From Syntrophorhabdaceae bacterium (lineage in GTDB: Bacteria > Desulfobacterota > Syntrophorhabdia > Syntrophorhabdales > Syntrophorhabdaceae), in contig DATKMQ010000103.1 of NCBI GenBank assembly GCA_035541755.1, positions 1 through 64,000 of the forward strand: DNA of 64,000 bases, in the 5' to 3' direction. Position numbers and translations under genes: made by a program. Position 1 is the stretch's first letter, and each line of letters opens with the position of its first letter. Under the pieces are notes generated by a model. The model was not told where the DNA came from. It searched no databases and saw only the letters and a program-made list of their open reading frames with translations. This document shows positions 44,868 to 53,212 of this stretch, piece after piece.

Positions 44868-45569
44868 ATGAATTTACCTTTTAGATTCAGTCTGCTGTTG
44901 ATATCCGCAATCATCATGGTTTTGCAGGGGTGCGCCGCCCCTGAGCAACGCCTTGACAGGCAGATGCTCGGTAATCCTGCATCCATAAAAGTGGCCCGCT
45001 TCGAGCCTGTGAAGCTAAGAAAACCGACTTCCGGTTCAAAGGTAGCCGCAGCTACCTCCTACCCACTGGCCGTTCTTACCGGAGGTATCGGGGCAGGTGC
45101 AGCGGCCGCAACGACCCTTGCTCTTGAGTCGAACGCCGGAGAGGAACTGTCGGTACGGGTGCAACTGCCTGACTACAGCGAGATCGTCATGGGCAGATTT
45201 GTCGAGACGGCACAGTCCGAAATATCCGATTGGCCTAAAATGTATATTGATAATAACGTCTTAAGAACTAATGAGGCCCAAAATGAATGCCTCATCGCAT
45301 TCCGCGTGGTACGTGCACGGGTCGCCCCTGCCTCGGGTCTCACGATAAGTACCGATGCCGAGATGTTTACACCGGATAAGAAAAGAGTGTGGGCACGCAG
45401 GTTCACGTACAGGTCATCGGATTTCAGAAGATGTACGGACCTTGGGATGTTAGAGGCAGATCAGGGCAAGCTCCTGCACGAAGAATGGGAGTACGCTGCT
45501 AAACAAACCGTGGCCGATTTCATTGCACATCTTAAGGGCGCCACAGGATACGCGGCAAGGTCAGAGTGA
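44868..45569 (+). CDS. Predicted outer-membrane or periplasmic lipoprotein
   Basis: 233 residues with a lipoprotein signal: basic start, hydrophobic LLLISAIIMVL and lipobox LQGC (Cys at residue 22). A glycine/alanine-rich hydrophobic segment (VLTGGIGAGAAAATTLAL) follows at about 69-86, then a soluble alpha/beta domain with SVRVQLPDYSEIVMGRF and ISTDAEMFTPDKKRVWARRF. Family not recognised; the domain shape recalls DUF4410-type lipoproteins, but that is weak. GGGGGAG ribosome-binding site. Confidence 0.7.
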   Translation: MNLPFRFSLLLISAIIMVLQGCAAPEQRLDRQMLGNPASIKVARFEPVKLRKPTSGSKVAAATSYPLAVLTGGIGAGAAAATTLALESNAGEELSVRVQLPDYSEIVMGRFVETAQSEISDWPKMYIDNNVLRTNEAQNECLIAFRVVRARVAPASGLTISTDAEMFTPDKKRVWARRFTYRSSDFRRCTDLGMLEADQGKLLHEEWEYAAKQTVADFIAHLKGATGYAARSE

Positions 45570-45663
45570 TGTCTGCGCATAGCCGCAAGCAAGAGACGTG
45601 TAAAAGTTGATCTCCAGAGTACCGGGAGGGATGAAAAAAAATCGTAGGGCACGTGCCGGTCGA

Positions 45664-46476
45664 TCACTTCGATGGAAGGTACTTATTGATAAAGTCCTTC
45701 AATCCCGATTCATACACCAAAAGAGACTGATAAAAATCTCCGTTATGCGAGCCCGATAAGGCCAGGAACTCTTTTTTACCCAGGGCTATCTCATAGAGTT
45801 CCTGCCCGTGATGAAAGCGGACTATTTCGTCATCGCGGCTGTGGATAACAAGAACAGGGCATCGCACGCTTTTCAAGTATTCCTGAGTATTGTAGGCATT
45901 GCCGAGGATAAGTCCCGCCGGGGCCCATGGAAAAAGATCGTGCGCTACGGCGGCAATCCGGGTAAAGGAAGAGTGGACGATGAGCAAGCCAGGCGTGTAA
46001 GTTTGAGCAAGCCGAGCCGCAACTGATCCGCCGAGAGATTTTCCATAGATGATTATGTCCTGCGGGTCTATGACCCTCTGCTCCACAAGATAGATCCAGG
46101 CCGCTTCAGCATCCCGGTACGTCCCTTGCTCCGTGGGATGGCCCGCACTCAATCCATAACCGCGATAATCAACGGAAAGGGTGCTGAGTCCCAGTCTGTT
46201 CCAGACTACCGCGTAGTCGAGGAAATGAGAAATATTTCCGCCGTTGCCGTGGAAGAAGAGCACCACCGCGATCGGTTTTTGCGCAGGCATCCACCACGCT
46301 GAAATCCTTACCTTGTCGCTTGTTTCAAAAAAAACTGTTTCGTAGGCAAGGCCAACATCAGCCGGGGTTATCCTGATTTCCTTATCAGGCTGGAATATAA
46401 GCTGTGACCGGCAACCAAGGAGGGTCGCAAGCGTTAGCAGAGCCAGGACGCAAAGAAGATAACCTTTACGGTTCAT
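45664..46476 (-). CDS. Lipoprotein alpha/beta hydrolase
   Basis: 270 residues from the ATG at 46476: hydrophobic signal with lipobox LLGC, then a hydrolase fold with HGNGGN oxyanion loop, nucleophile GKSLGG, acid SRDDEIV and catalytic GSHNGD. This is the BEM46/YqkD-like group of serine hydrolases; the substrate is unknown. It lies downstream of the DUF4105 gene on the same strand, the third gene of a DUF3015-DUF4105-hydrolase set. A longer frame starting 81 nt upstream overlaps the DUF4105 gene and is not preferred. Confidence 0.82.
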   Translation of the reverse strand: MNRKGYLLCVLALLTLATLLGCRSQLIFQPDKEIRITPADVGLAYETVFFETSDKVRISAWWMPAQKPIAVVLFFHGNGGNISHFLDYAVVWNRLGLSTLSVDYRGYGLSAGHPTEQGTYRDAEAAWIYLVEQRVIDPQDIIIYGKSLGGSVAARLAQTYTPGLLIVHSSFTRIAAVAHDLFPWAPAGLILGNAYNTQEYLKSVRCPVLVIHSRDDEIVRFHHGQELYEIALGKKEFLALSGSHNGDFYQSLLVYESGLKDFINKYLPSK

Positions 46477-46532
46477 CACACGCCTATTCTCGCGATAACA
46501 TCTTGCAAATGCATTCCAGAGTTCTTCTTCAT

Positions 46533-48464
46533 TCAGAAAAAAAGATTGAGGCCGCACTTGAATTCGGTCTGATAGAACTCACGGGTCTTGCTTCTCGCAA
46601 CCTCGAGAGAGATACTCGAATTCGTGCTAAGAACAAGGTTCTGAATAAGCCTTGCCTCAAAAAGGTTGTGTTCGTTTCCCAATCCGTAGTAGATGTCTCT
46701 CACATAAAGATGTGTTTTCCAGAAGTCGGTCATATTCCGGATAAGCCCCAGGGAAGCGCCGGCGCCCAGGGCATACTTCTCCTTGAAGGCGCCGCCCACA
46801 TCCAAATCCGACTCCATCATAAAATAATATAGGCCAAGAAGCCTGTTCTTCCACGTAAATCCTCCCGCCGGATTGAGATGAGCGATCATGTGATCTTTGC
46901 CGTCTTCCATGATTCTCTGTATCAAACCGGTATCCACCTTCCATGAAATTGGTTTGAAGAAAAGGTCTCGTGGAGCGAGGGAAACAATATTGATGGCGTC
47001 GACGCTCTCCAGTTTCAGCTTATCGTCCTGAGAATAATACCTCAAAGCGGTATCTGCGAATATGATCTGCGCCCCTTCTTTATATCCCTTTCCATTATCC
47101 AGGAGGCCGTGGTAGACAGGCCGATAACTTACCTCTTGAAATGGTCTATTCATTTTAGATCCAATCGCAAACCCTATCCGGCTTGAATCATGCCCCTCGT
47201 CCGGCCTCGGTGGAACGGGGATTGAGCGTTCTTCGCTTTGAGGCCCTCCTAAGGCGCTCCTGGCCCGTAGCATTTTCATAAATCTTTGGGTATAGGTATC
47301 GTTTGATACCTGCTTGCTCGTATGAAGATACTGGAGGTACTCGATAGCAAGGTCGTAGATCTGTATCTTTTGCGCCTGTGAGACCCCCGGTCCGGGTTCG
47401 CCGTCAGGCTCGATCTCGCCCATCGCGAGCATACGGACTCTTACCTGGCCCTCCTTCGGCAACAGGGATGCCAGATATTCTATCTTTGATGTCCGGGAGG
47501 GTCTGTACTCAGCCCCGAGAAATATACCTTTTTTCTTGATTGCCTTAACCGTATCAAGGGGGATCACCCATACGCCCTGGTTGTCAGTCAGGTTAAGGGA
47601 CGGACGGGCGGCATCAAGAAGAAAGAGCAGATCGTAGGAACAGTTCTCATCAAAGAAATAATAATCGGAATAGATGTTGTCGAGTTCATAGAGATGCATG
47701 AGAAGTCTTTTTGTTTCGTCTTTGGTCAAATCGAGTGGGTACTCCCAGATATCCCTCCTGTCGATATCGCCGTACTCCTGTAATTTGCCGTAGTAGGGGA
47801 GAGTAGAGAAGTATCCCCTGTAAAAACCAAAAAGACCCTTAACGGCATAGAGAGGGCCGAATGTCTCTTTGGTAACTGCAGCGTAGTTGACTGCATAGGC
47901 GAGGAGTTTGCTTTTCGATGCAGTCTCAACGGCGAGCAGGGTATGACCGAACATGGAGGCGGGGCTGTTTATGTGGGCGTCAGGAAAAACCAGGGTGACC
48001 GATTCAGGTTTAATGTCATCGACGAAATTATCGAAAGATTTGATAGGCGTGTTGAAATTTCTGCATTCAGGACGGGGAATTCGTGACTCGTCAAGATGGA
48101 GTTTCTCTTTAATCCATTCATAGCGTGCCACGAATGTGCAGACAGCAGGCTTTGTGTCACCGGTTTCAGTATGAAAGATGGCCCTGATCGTGGCATCGAG
48201 CTCTGCCGCGGGGTCATACTTGCCGTCCGGTGCAAGGAAGAATTTTGGATCATCGATGAGGCTTCTAAAACCGCCAAGGCCTCTTTTGTAGTGAAGCAGA
48301 ATGTGCCAGTAGTGATCTTTGGAAAGGCCCATCTCGCGGGCATTATTCAGAACAGACTCAAGGTAGGAGGTCTCCTCTGCGCGAAGACCAGCATTGATAT
48401 TGACACAAAGAAAGATAAGGCAGGTGAGAAGTGTGGAGATGCAGCACCTGTTCGGGCGCCACAT
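46533..48464 (-). CDS. DUF4105 (Lnb N-terminal periplasmic domain) protein with C-terminal barrel-like region
   Basis: 643 residues with a signal peptide (LLTCLIFLCVNINAGLRAEE). The middle part is the DUF4105/Lnb domain: TLVFPDAHINSPASMFGHTL, NYAAVTKETFGPLYAVKGLFG, DIWEYPLDLT and YFFDENCSYDLLFLLD (conserved His and Cys). The last ~200 residues are strand-rich (LGLYYFMMESDLDVGG, SISLEVARSKTREF) and may form an outer-membrane barrel. Role is envelope-related but unknown. GGGAG lies immediately before the ATG, an unusually tight spacing. Confidence 0.85.
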   Translation of the reverse strand: MWRPNRCCISTLLTCLIFLCVNINAGLRAEETSYLESVLNNAREMGLSKDHYWHILLHYKRGLGGFRSLIDDPKFFLAPDGKYDPAAELDATIRAIFHTETGDTKPAVCTFVARYEWIKEKLHLDESRIPRPECRNFNTPIKSFDNFVDDIKPESVTLVFPDAHINSPASMFGHTLLAVETASKSKLLAYAVNYAAVTKETFGPLYAVKGLFGFYRGYFSTLPYYGKLQEYGDIDRRDIWEYPLDLTKDETKRLLMHLYELDNIYSDYYFFDENCSYDLLFLLDAARPSLNLTDNQGVWVIPLDTVKAIKKKGIFLGAEYRPSRTSKIEYLASLLPKEGQVRVRMLAMGEIEPDGEPGPGVSQAQKIQIYDLAIEYLQYLHTSKQVSNDTYTQRFMKMLRARSALGGPQSEERSIPVPPRPDEGHDSSRIGFAIGSKMNRPFQEVSYRPVYHGLLDNGKGYKEGAQIIFADTALRYYSQDDKLKLESVDAINIVSLAPRDLFFKPISWKVDTGLIQRIMEDGKDHMIAHLNPAGGFTWKNRLLGLYYFMMESDLDVGGAFKEKYALGAGASLGLIRNMTDFWKTHLYVRDIYYGLGNEHNLFEARLIQNLVLSTNSSISLEVARSKTREFYQTEFKCGLNLFF

Positions 48465-48492
48465 CTCCCTTAGACGGCTCAGGTCAGAAAAC

Positions 48493-48960
48493 TTACGTAG
48501 AAGAGATAACAGTCTCTATGTTCCTGATTACCTCCGTGCTGGTCACGGACTGAGATGTGTATATGCGGGAAAAATTCTTCTGGAGTTTGGCGTTGAAGGA
48601 TGTCCTGTCTTTCTCCGCAATATTCAGAAGCGATGCGAGCGTGTCGAGGTGCTCTCCCTCACCCTTTGCGATATCCCGTGCCAGGCTGTCCATATTGTCT
48701 GCCACAAAAACGTTCGCCTTTTCATTCGAGGTCCAGGTTGAGTACTGCGCGCAGTTCGACGTGCCTGAAGTTATACCGAAGGTCTGATTGCCAAAAGTGC
48801 CGTTTGTTGTAGCTGCCGAGATCTGGGAAATGAGCCCATCATTCCCTTCAAAGGCCATAGAGCCGAGACCACAGCCATAATTCTTCTGGTCCGCAAGGGC
48901 TGCCGTGCTGAAACCGACTATGATGAAAGCGACGAAAGACAGAAACAGAACCTTTTTCAT
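48493..48960 (-). CDS. DUF3015 family exported protein
   Basis: 155 residues: signal peptide MKKVLFLSFVAFIIVGFSTA, then the DUF3015 pattern YGCGLGSMAFEG, ISAATTNGTFGNQTFGITSG and a C-terminal helix pair with NMDSLARDIAKGEGEHL. First gene of the set with the DUF4105 protein 28 nt downstream; DUF3015 and DUF4105 genes are often neighbours. Strong promoter and GGGGAGG ribosome-binding site. Confidence 0.88.
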   Translation of the reverse strand: MKKVLFLSFVAFIIVGFSTAALADQKNYGCGLGSMAFEGNDGLISQISAATTNGTFGNQTFGITSGTSNCAQYSTWTSNEKANVFVADNMDSLARDIAKGEGEHLDTLASLLNIAEKDRTSFNAKLQKNFSRIYTSQSVTSTEVIRNIETVISST

Positions 48961-49002
48961 ACAAACCTCCCCGTTTGGCTTTATTGAATACTCAATAATG
49001 AG

Positions 49003-49031
49003 ATTCTAACGAGTTTGTCATATCAAGTCAA
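49003..49031 (-). promoter_or_regulatory. Sigma-70 promoter of the DUF3015 operon
   Basis: Read on the minus strand: TTGACT (49031-49026), 17-nt spacer, TAGAAT (49008-49003), ending about 43 nt before the start codon. A small palindrome ATTGAATACTCAAT (48983-48996) falls in the leader. The rest of 48961-49296 holds nothing I can name. Confidence 0.7.
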
Positions 49032-49296
49032 GTAGATTTCCAGAGGCTGCGGGAATGGTTTTCTCTACTTCAGATGCAGTCGTCCCATACCAGAACCGTC
49101 AGATTGTAAATGATATCACTATCCTTTCCGGGACCAATTGAAACGAGTGGGGTCTAAATTGTTCTATCTTGTTTAGCGTATATCGGGCAATCGCAAACAG
49201 AAAATTACGCCGTCGCACTCAGTGCACTATATTACCGATCGTTCGAATCGTTCTATCAAGACATGGCCCCGGCATGGCACCCTCTTATAGATAATT

Positions 49297-50421
49297 TTAC
49301 CCTTTTGCCTTGAGCACGTGGACCGCTGTGGCCTTGAAGGACGCGGCAATTTTCTTATCAGCGGAGAGAGACATATGTTCCAGCGAATGTTTGGTCACAT
49401 AGGCCACAAGGGGAAACCCGCAGTCCATTTCGAGCCGGTAATGAAGACCAAGCGGGGTAATCCTTTTGATCACGCCCGGAAAATGATTTCGCGCGCTTGT
49501 TTGCGCATCCGAAGAGCCGTCCAAAAGCGTGACATTCTCGGGCCTGATACAGAGGATCACCTGTTCGCCGGGTTTGTTGTCACCGATCGCCTCAATCTGT
49601 TCGCTGCCCACGGACACGACAATCTCCCCTTCCTGCGCATGGGCCACTCTTCCCCTAAGGATCGTCTCCACACCGACAAAAGATGCAATGAATTCATTTA
49701 ACGGATGATTCATTACCTCTTCCGGATAGCCAATCTGTAGGGTCTTTCCGTTGTTCATAACGGCAATCCTGTCTGAAAGCCTGAGCGCCTCCATGCGGTC
49801 GTGGGTCGCAAAAATCGTTGTCGTCCGTGACTCGCCGAGGATCGCTTCGAAATCGCTTATCAAAGATTCGCGCGTGGGCGGGTCCAGGGCTGAGAAGGGT
49901 TCGTCGAGAAAGAGGATATCCGGGGCGATGGCAAAGGCGCGGGCCAGGCTTACCCTCTGCGCTTCCCCGCCTGAAAGCGTTCGCGCCGAACGGTCTCTTA
50001 GATGTGCGATGCCAAACCGTTCGAGATTCTCATCCACGATCCGCTTCGTCATCGATTTCTTTGTTTTACGGAAGTTGAGGCCCGAGGCTACATTGGCAAA
50101 AACCGTGGTATCGAAAAGGAGCGGCTCTTGAAAAACCATGGCGATCCTTCTCCGATAGGCATCAACAGACATCCCCCCGCCGACCTTTTCGCCTCGGAAA
50201 AAGATCTGCCCTTCAAGCGATTTAGTAAGTAAACAGAGGGCCACGAGCAGTGTGGTTTTGCCCGCCCCGTTGGGACCGACAAGAGAGAGAACTTCACCTT
50301 CGGCAATCAAGATGAGATCGATCTCGAGGATTGAAAAACCGCTTCTCGCAACCCGTAAACCTCTTCCTTCAAGAACGGGAACCACTGTGTCTGCAGGATG
50401 AATCGATTCTTTGCCGGACAT
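49297..50421 (-). CDS. tupC: Tungstate/molybdate ABC transporter ATP-binding subunit
   Basis: 374 residues. Walker A GPNGAGKT, Q-loop VFQEPLLF, signature LSGGEAQRV, Walker B ILFLDEP, H-loop ATHD, followed by a C-terminal TOBE domain (from about residue 270: GRVAHAQEGEIVVSV, CIRPENVTLL), the oxyanion-sensing part in Mod/Tup ATPases. The ATG at 50421 is 1 nt past the tupB stop codon; an in-frame start inside tupB is not needed. Powers oxyanion import by TupB. Confidence 0.9.
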   Translation of the reverse strand: MSGKESIHPADTVVPVLEGRGLRVARSGFSILEIDLILIAEGEVLSLVGPNGAGKTTLLVALCLLTKSLEGQIFFRGEKVGGGMSVDAYRRRIAMVFQEPLLFDTTVFANVASGLNFRKTKKSMTKRIVDENLERFGIAHLRDRSARTLSGGEAQRVSLARAFAIAPDILFLDEPFSALDPPTRESLISDFEAILGESRTTTIFATHDRMEALRLSDRIAVMNNGKTLQIGYPEEVMNHPLNEFIASFVGVETILRGRVAHAQEGEIVVSVGSEQIEAIGDNKPGEQVILCIRPENVTLLDGSSDAQTSARNHFPGVIKRITPLGLHYRLEMDCGFPLVAYVTKHSLEHMSLSADKKIAASFKATAVHVLKAKG

Positions 50422-50422
50422 G

Positions 50423-51121
50423 TTATCGAGGTCTTTCTTTCTGTTGGATGTGGGTGAGGATAAAGTTAATGGCGTAAGCAAGAGCGAGCAGAATAATGCT
50501 CAACGCGATGGCGACCTCAAAATTGCCCCTGCCTGTTTCCATGACCGTGGCCGTGGTGAGCACCCGTGAATACCCCTTGATATTGCCGCCCACCATAATT
50601 GAGGCCCCAATCTCGGAGATGACCCCGCCAAAACCGGCCATGACTGCAGCGAGGAGCGGTAGTCTCGCCTCATTGATCAGGGTCCAAACCATCTGCACCC
50701 TTGTGGCGCCGAGTGCGAGAATCTGAAGCCTCAATTTCTTTGGAAGCTGTTGCACGGCGGCAACGGTAATCCCCATGACGATCGGTGTTGCAATGATGGC
50801 CTGGGCGATGACCATGGCGAGCGGTGTGTAGAGAATGCCCAGGAAACCGAGCGGGCCGTTTCTCCAGAGGAGTATGGAAACAAAAAGACCGACGACCACG
50901 GGCGGAAGGCCCATGCCCGTGTTGATGAGACTAACAACGAGCTTCTTTCCCGGAAAGCTGGAAAGGGCAACCACCGTCCCCACGGAAATGCCTATGACGA
51001 GGCTCACGAGCGTGGCCGCGCCCGACACCTTGAGCGAGAGAAACGTAATGCCCATGACCTCAGGGTCCAGGGTAAAGAGCAAGACAAACGCTTTTCTTAT
51101 GCCTTCAAAGATAAGTTCCAT
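50423..51121 (-). CDS. tupB: Tungstate ABC transporter permease
   Basis: 232 residues with five to six spans, the TupB length. The EAA-type loop that contacts the ATPase is seen in LALGATRVQMVWTLINEARLP, preceded by GMGLPPVVVGLFVSI. Its ATG directly abuts the tupA stop codon. Inner-membrane channel subunit working as a homodimer. Confidence 0.92.
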   Translation of the reverse strand: MELIFEGIRKAFVLLFTLDPEVMGITFLSLKVSGAATLVSLVIGISVGTVVALSSFPGKKLVVSLINTGMGLPPVVVGLFVSILLWRNGPLGFLGILYTPLAMVIAQAIIATPIVMGITVAAVQQLPKKLRLQILALGATRVQMVWTLINEARLPLLAAVMAGFGGVISEIGASIMVGGNIKGYSRVLTTATVMETGRGNFEVAIALSIILLALAYAINFILTHIQQKERPR

Positions 51122-51973
51122 TTACTTCCCGAGATCTTCGTCTTTCTTGCCTGCGTCGGGAAAGAAAAGGGGCGCCCCGAATTTTTCCACGCCGAATGTC
51201 TTGATAAGGCCCTGGGTTTGCTGCGACACCATGAAATCGGAAAAGGCCTTTGCGCCTTCCACGTTCACTTTAAGCCACTTCGAGGGGTTCACTTCGATCA
51301 CGTGGTAGATGTTAAGCAGCACGGCATCCCCCTCGACGAGTATTTCAAGACCCAGGTTCTTCTTGAGAGACAGGTACGTGCCCCGATCGGTGAGCGTATA
51401 CGCCTTCTTCTCGGACGCCACGTTCAGGGTCTGGCCCATACCAAGACCGGTCTCCTGATACCATTTCTCGCCTTGATATTTGGTACCCGCCGCTTTCCAA
51501 ATTGATTTTTCCTTGGCATCGGTACCCGAGTTATCGCCTCGTGACATAAAAAGGCTCTGCGAGGCGGCAATTTTCCGGAATGCATCTACCGTGGGTTTCG
51601 TCCCCCTGGTTTTGGCTGGGTCGGTAGCGGGTCCCACAAGCACAAAATCGTTATGCATGATGAGTCTCCGATTTACCCCGTAACCCTCGGCCACAAATTT
51701 CTGCTCCGCTTCAGGAGAATGGACAAGGAGTACATCGGCCTCACCCTTCTGGCCCATGGCCATGGCCTGGCCCGAACCAACCGCGATGGTCTTCACAAAA
51801 TACCCCATCTTTTTTTCGAAAGCCGGAATGAGCACATCGAGCAGGCCTGTATCCTGTGTGCTTGTCGTGGTTGCAAGAATGATGTTCTTCTCGATGGGGG
51901 CACAAAGGCCAGGGATTGCAAAAAACCCCACAAGCGCCAAAACAAATGCCAGCATATAATTGATGCGTTTCAT
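51122..51973 (-). CDS. tupA: Tungstate-binding periplasmic protein
   Basis: 283 residues with a cleavable signal (MLAFVLALVGFFAIPGLCA). The TupA hallmark TTTSTQDTGLLD (about 35-46) supplies oxyanion ligands, followed by AVGSGQAMAMGQKGEADVLL and SRGDNSGTDAKE. TupA binds WO4(2-) in preference to MoO4(2-). Second gene of the four-gene tup operon. Tungsten would serve W-containing formate dehydrogenases or aldehyde oxidoreductases. Confidence 0.93.
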   Translation of the reverse strand: MKRINYMLAFVLALVGFFAIPGLCAPIEKNIILATTTSTQDTGLLDVLIPAFEKKMGYFVKTIAVGSGQAMAMGQKGEADVLLVHSPEAEQKFVAEGYGVNRRLIMHNDFVLVGPATDPAKTRGTKPTVDAFRKIAASQSLFMSRGDNSGTDAKEKSIWKAAGTKYQGEKWYQETGLGMGQTLNVASEKKAYTLTDRGTYLSLKKNLGLEILVEGDAVLLNIYHVIEVNPSKWLKVNVEGAKAFSDFMVSQQTQGLIKTFGVEKFGAPLFFPDAGKKDEDLGK

Positions 51974-52005
51974 GGTAATTCTCCTTCAAGTGACGTTTTG
52001 TTCAG

Positions 52006-52863
52006 CTATCTGCCTCGCCCCTCTCTGTCTCTCCATTGTTTCGAATTGGGGAAAAAAAGGGGGCTTCCGAATTCCGCCTTACCAAAATCGCGAACGATAG
52101 CCTGGCCCTTGGCCGCATCCGTGAGCCAGGTAATGAAGGCCATGGCCGCTAAATAGTTTGCACCTGGAATCTTCTTCGGGTTTACCGGAATGAGGCTGAT
52201 ATAATTGAGTAAGGCTTCGTCTTTTTCCACCAGAACCACGAGCTTGATTTGTTTCTGCAATGTGAGCAAAGTGGCCCGGTCCATGACCGTATATGCCCCC
52301 TGCTTGTCGGCCTCGAGCAACGTGGGTGCATTCCCTTCGGCGCCTCTCTCGTAAATCCTATACCAGGGGCCCGCCGGTTTGATGCCGGCCTCCTCCCAAA
52401 GAGACATCTCAGCAACGTGCGTGCCCGATTGGTCGCCACGACTGATAAATAGGACCCTTTTTTCAGCAATTCGCCTTAATGCCTCGTCTGCCCTTTTCAC
52501 GCCTCTGATTCCGGCAGGGTCATTAGAAGGACCCAAAATGACAAAGTCATTGTACATGAAATCGATCCTTTCCGTTCCGTATCCCTCTTTCATGAATTTC
52601 TCTTCCAAGCTTTTGGCGTGCACCAGGACAAGATCGATATTCCCTTTTCGGGCAATATCAAGTGCGGCGCCGGTCCCGGCGCCAACGTGGCGCACCCGTA
52701 TGCCCGATTCTGCTTCAAATCTGCTTTCGAGAACGTCGACAATGCCCGAATCGATGGGGCCGATCGTACTCGCCATGAGAATAAACTTGTTCTCTTGTGC
52801 CCCGCAAAACTGAGGCAAACCGACGGCCAAGCAAAGGACAGTGAAAACGAACCATTTCTTCAT
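52006..52863 (-). CDS. Second TupA-like periplasmic binding protein with altered ligand loop
   Basis: 285 residues, signal MKKWFVFTVLCLAVGLPQFCGA, first gene of the tup operon. Overall alignment with TupA is clear (VGAGTGAALDIARKGNIDLVLVH, SRGDQSGTHVAE, GAYTVMDRATLLTL), but the N-terminal TTTSTQDTGLLD is replaced by ASTIGPIDSGIVD, so the oxyanion pocket differs. The ATG at 52863 has GGGGATG upstream. It may bind another oxyanion or tune affinity; it arose by duplication of tupA (inference). Confidence 0.85.
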   Translation of the reverse strand: MKKWFVFTVLCLAVGLPQFCGAQENKFILMASTIGPIDSGIVDVLESRFEAESGIRVRHVGAGTGAALDIARKGNIDLVLVHAKSLEEKFMKEGYGTERIDFMYNDFVILGPSNDPAGIRGVKRADEALRRIAEKRVLFISRGDQSGTHVAEMSLWEEAGIKPAGPWYRIYERGAEGNAPTLLEADKQGAYTVMDRATLLTLQKQIKLVVLVEKDEALLNYISLIPVNPKKIPGANYLAAMAFITWLTDAAKGQAIVRDFGKAEFGSPLFFPNSKQWRDREGRGR

Positions 52864-52900
52864 AGTTTCATCCCCATATGGCATGCTTAATATGCGATAT

Positions 52901-52929
52901 AAAATAATCCCACCAGGACCGTAAGTCAA
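52901..52929 (-). promoter_or_regulatory. Candidate promoter of the tup operon
   Basis: Minus strand: TTGACT (52929-52924), 17-nt spacer, TATTTT (52906-52901), about 38 nt before the first start codon. Confidence 0.55.
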
Positions 52930-52960
52930 TATAAATAGACAACTTATAATTACTATCGAT

Positions 52961-52980
52961 AACCAATAATAACCAATTGA
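52961..52980. promoter_or_regulatory. 10-bp-phased direct repeat upstream of tup, candidate operator
   Basis: AACCAATAAT followed immediately by AACCAATTGA: two AACCAAT copies exactly one helical turn apart, ~32 bp upstream of the tup -35 box and between the divergent promoters. A plausible site for the divergently encoded HTH/binding-protein regulator. Confidence 0.4.
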
Positions 52981-53177
52981 TACAACCATATGAAGCGTCG
53001 CTGGCTGCTCAAACAACGGGCAAATCCAAAAGGAGGATCTCAAACAATCCCGATCCCCGCTCGTCCTGCCCGATAGGAACGGAAGGCGCAGGAAAAAACG
53101 CTCTTTCTTGGCCGTCCACCGTCTCGCAGGCGCGGATCCCTTATAATTATGAGCTAAAAAGGGGCCCGTGGGTGCAG

Positions 53178-53206
53178 TTGCCAATAGAGCTTTTTTTCGA
53201 TATAAT
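53178..53206 (+). promoter_or_regulatory. Promoter giving a near-leaderless regulator mRNA
   Basis: TTGCCA (53178-53183), 17-nt spacer, TATAAT (53201-53206). Transcription would begin about 53211-53214, on or next to the GTG start at 53213. No Shine-Dalgarno precedes that GTG, and starts further upstream would lie inside the promoter. Confidence 0.7.
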
Positions 53207-53212
53207 CACTAT

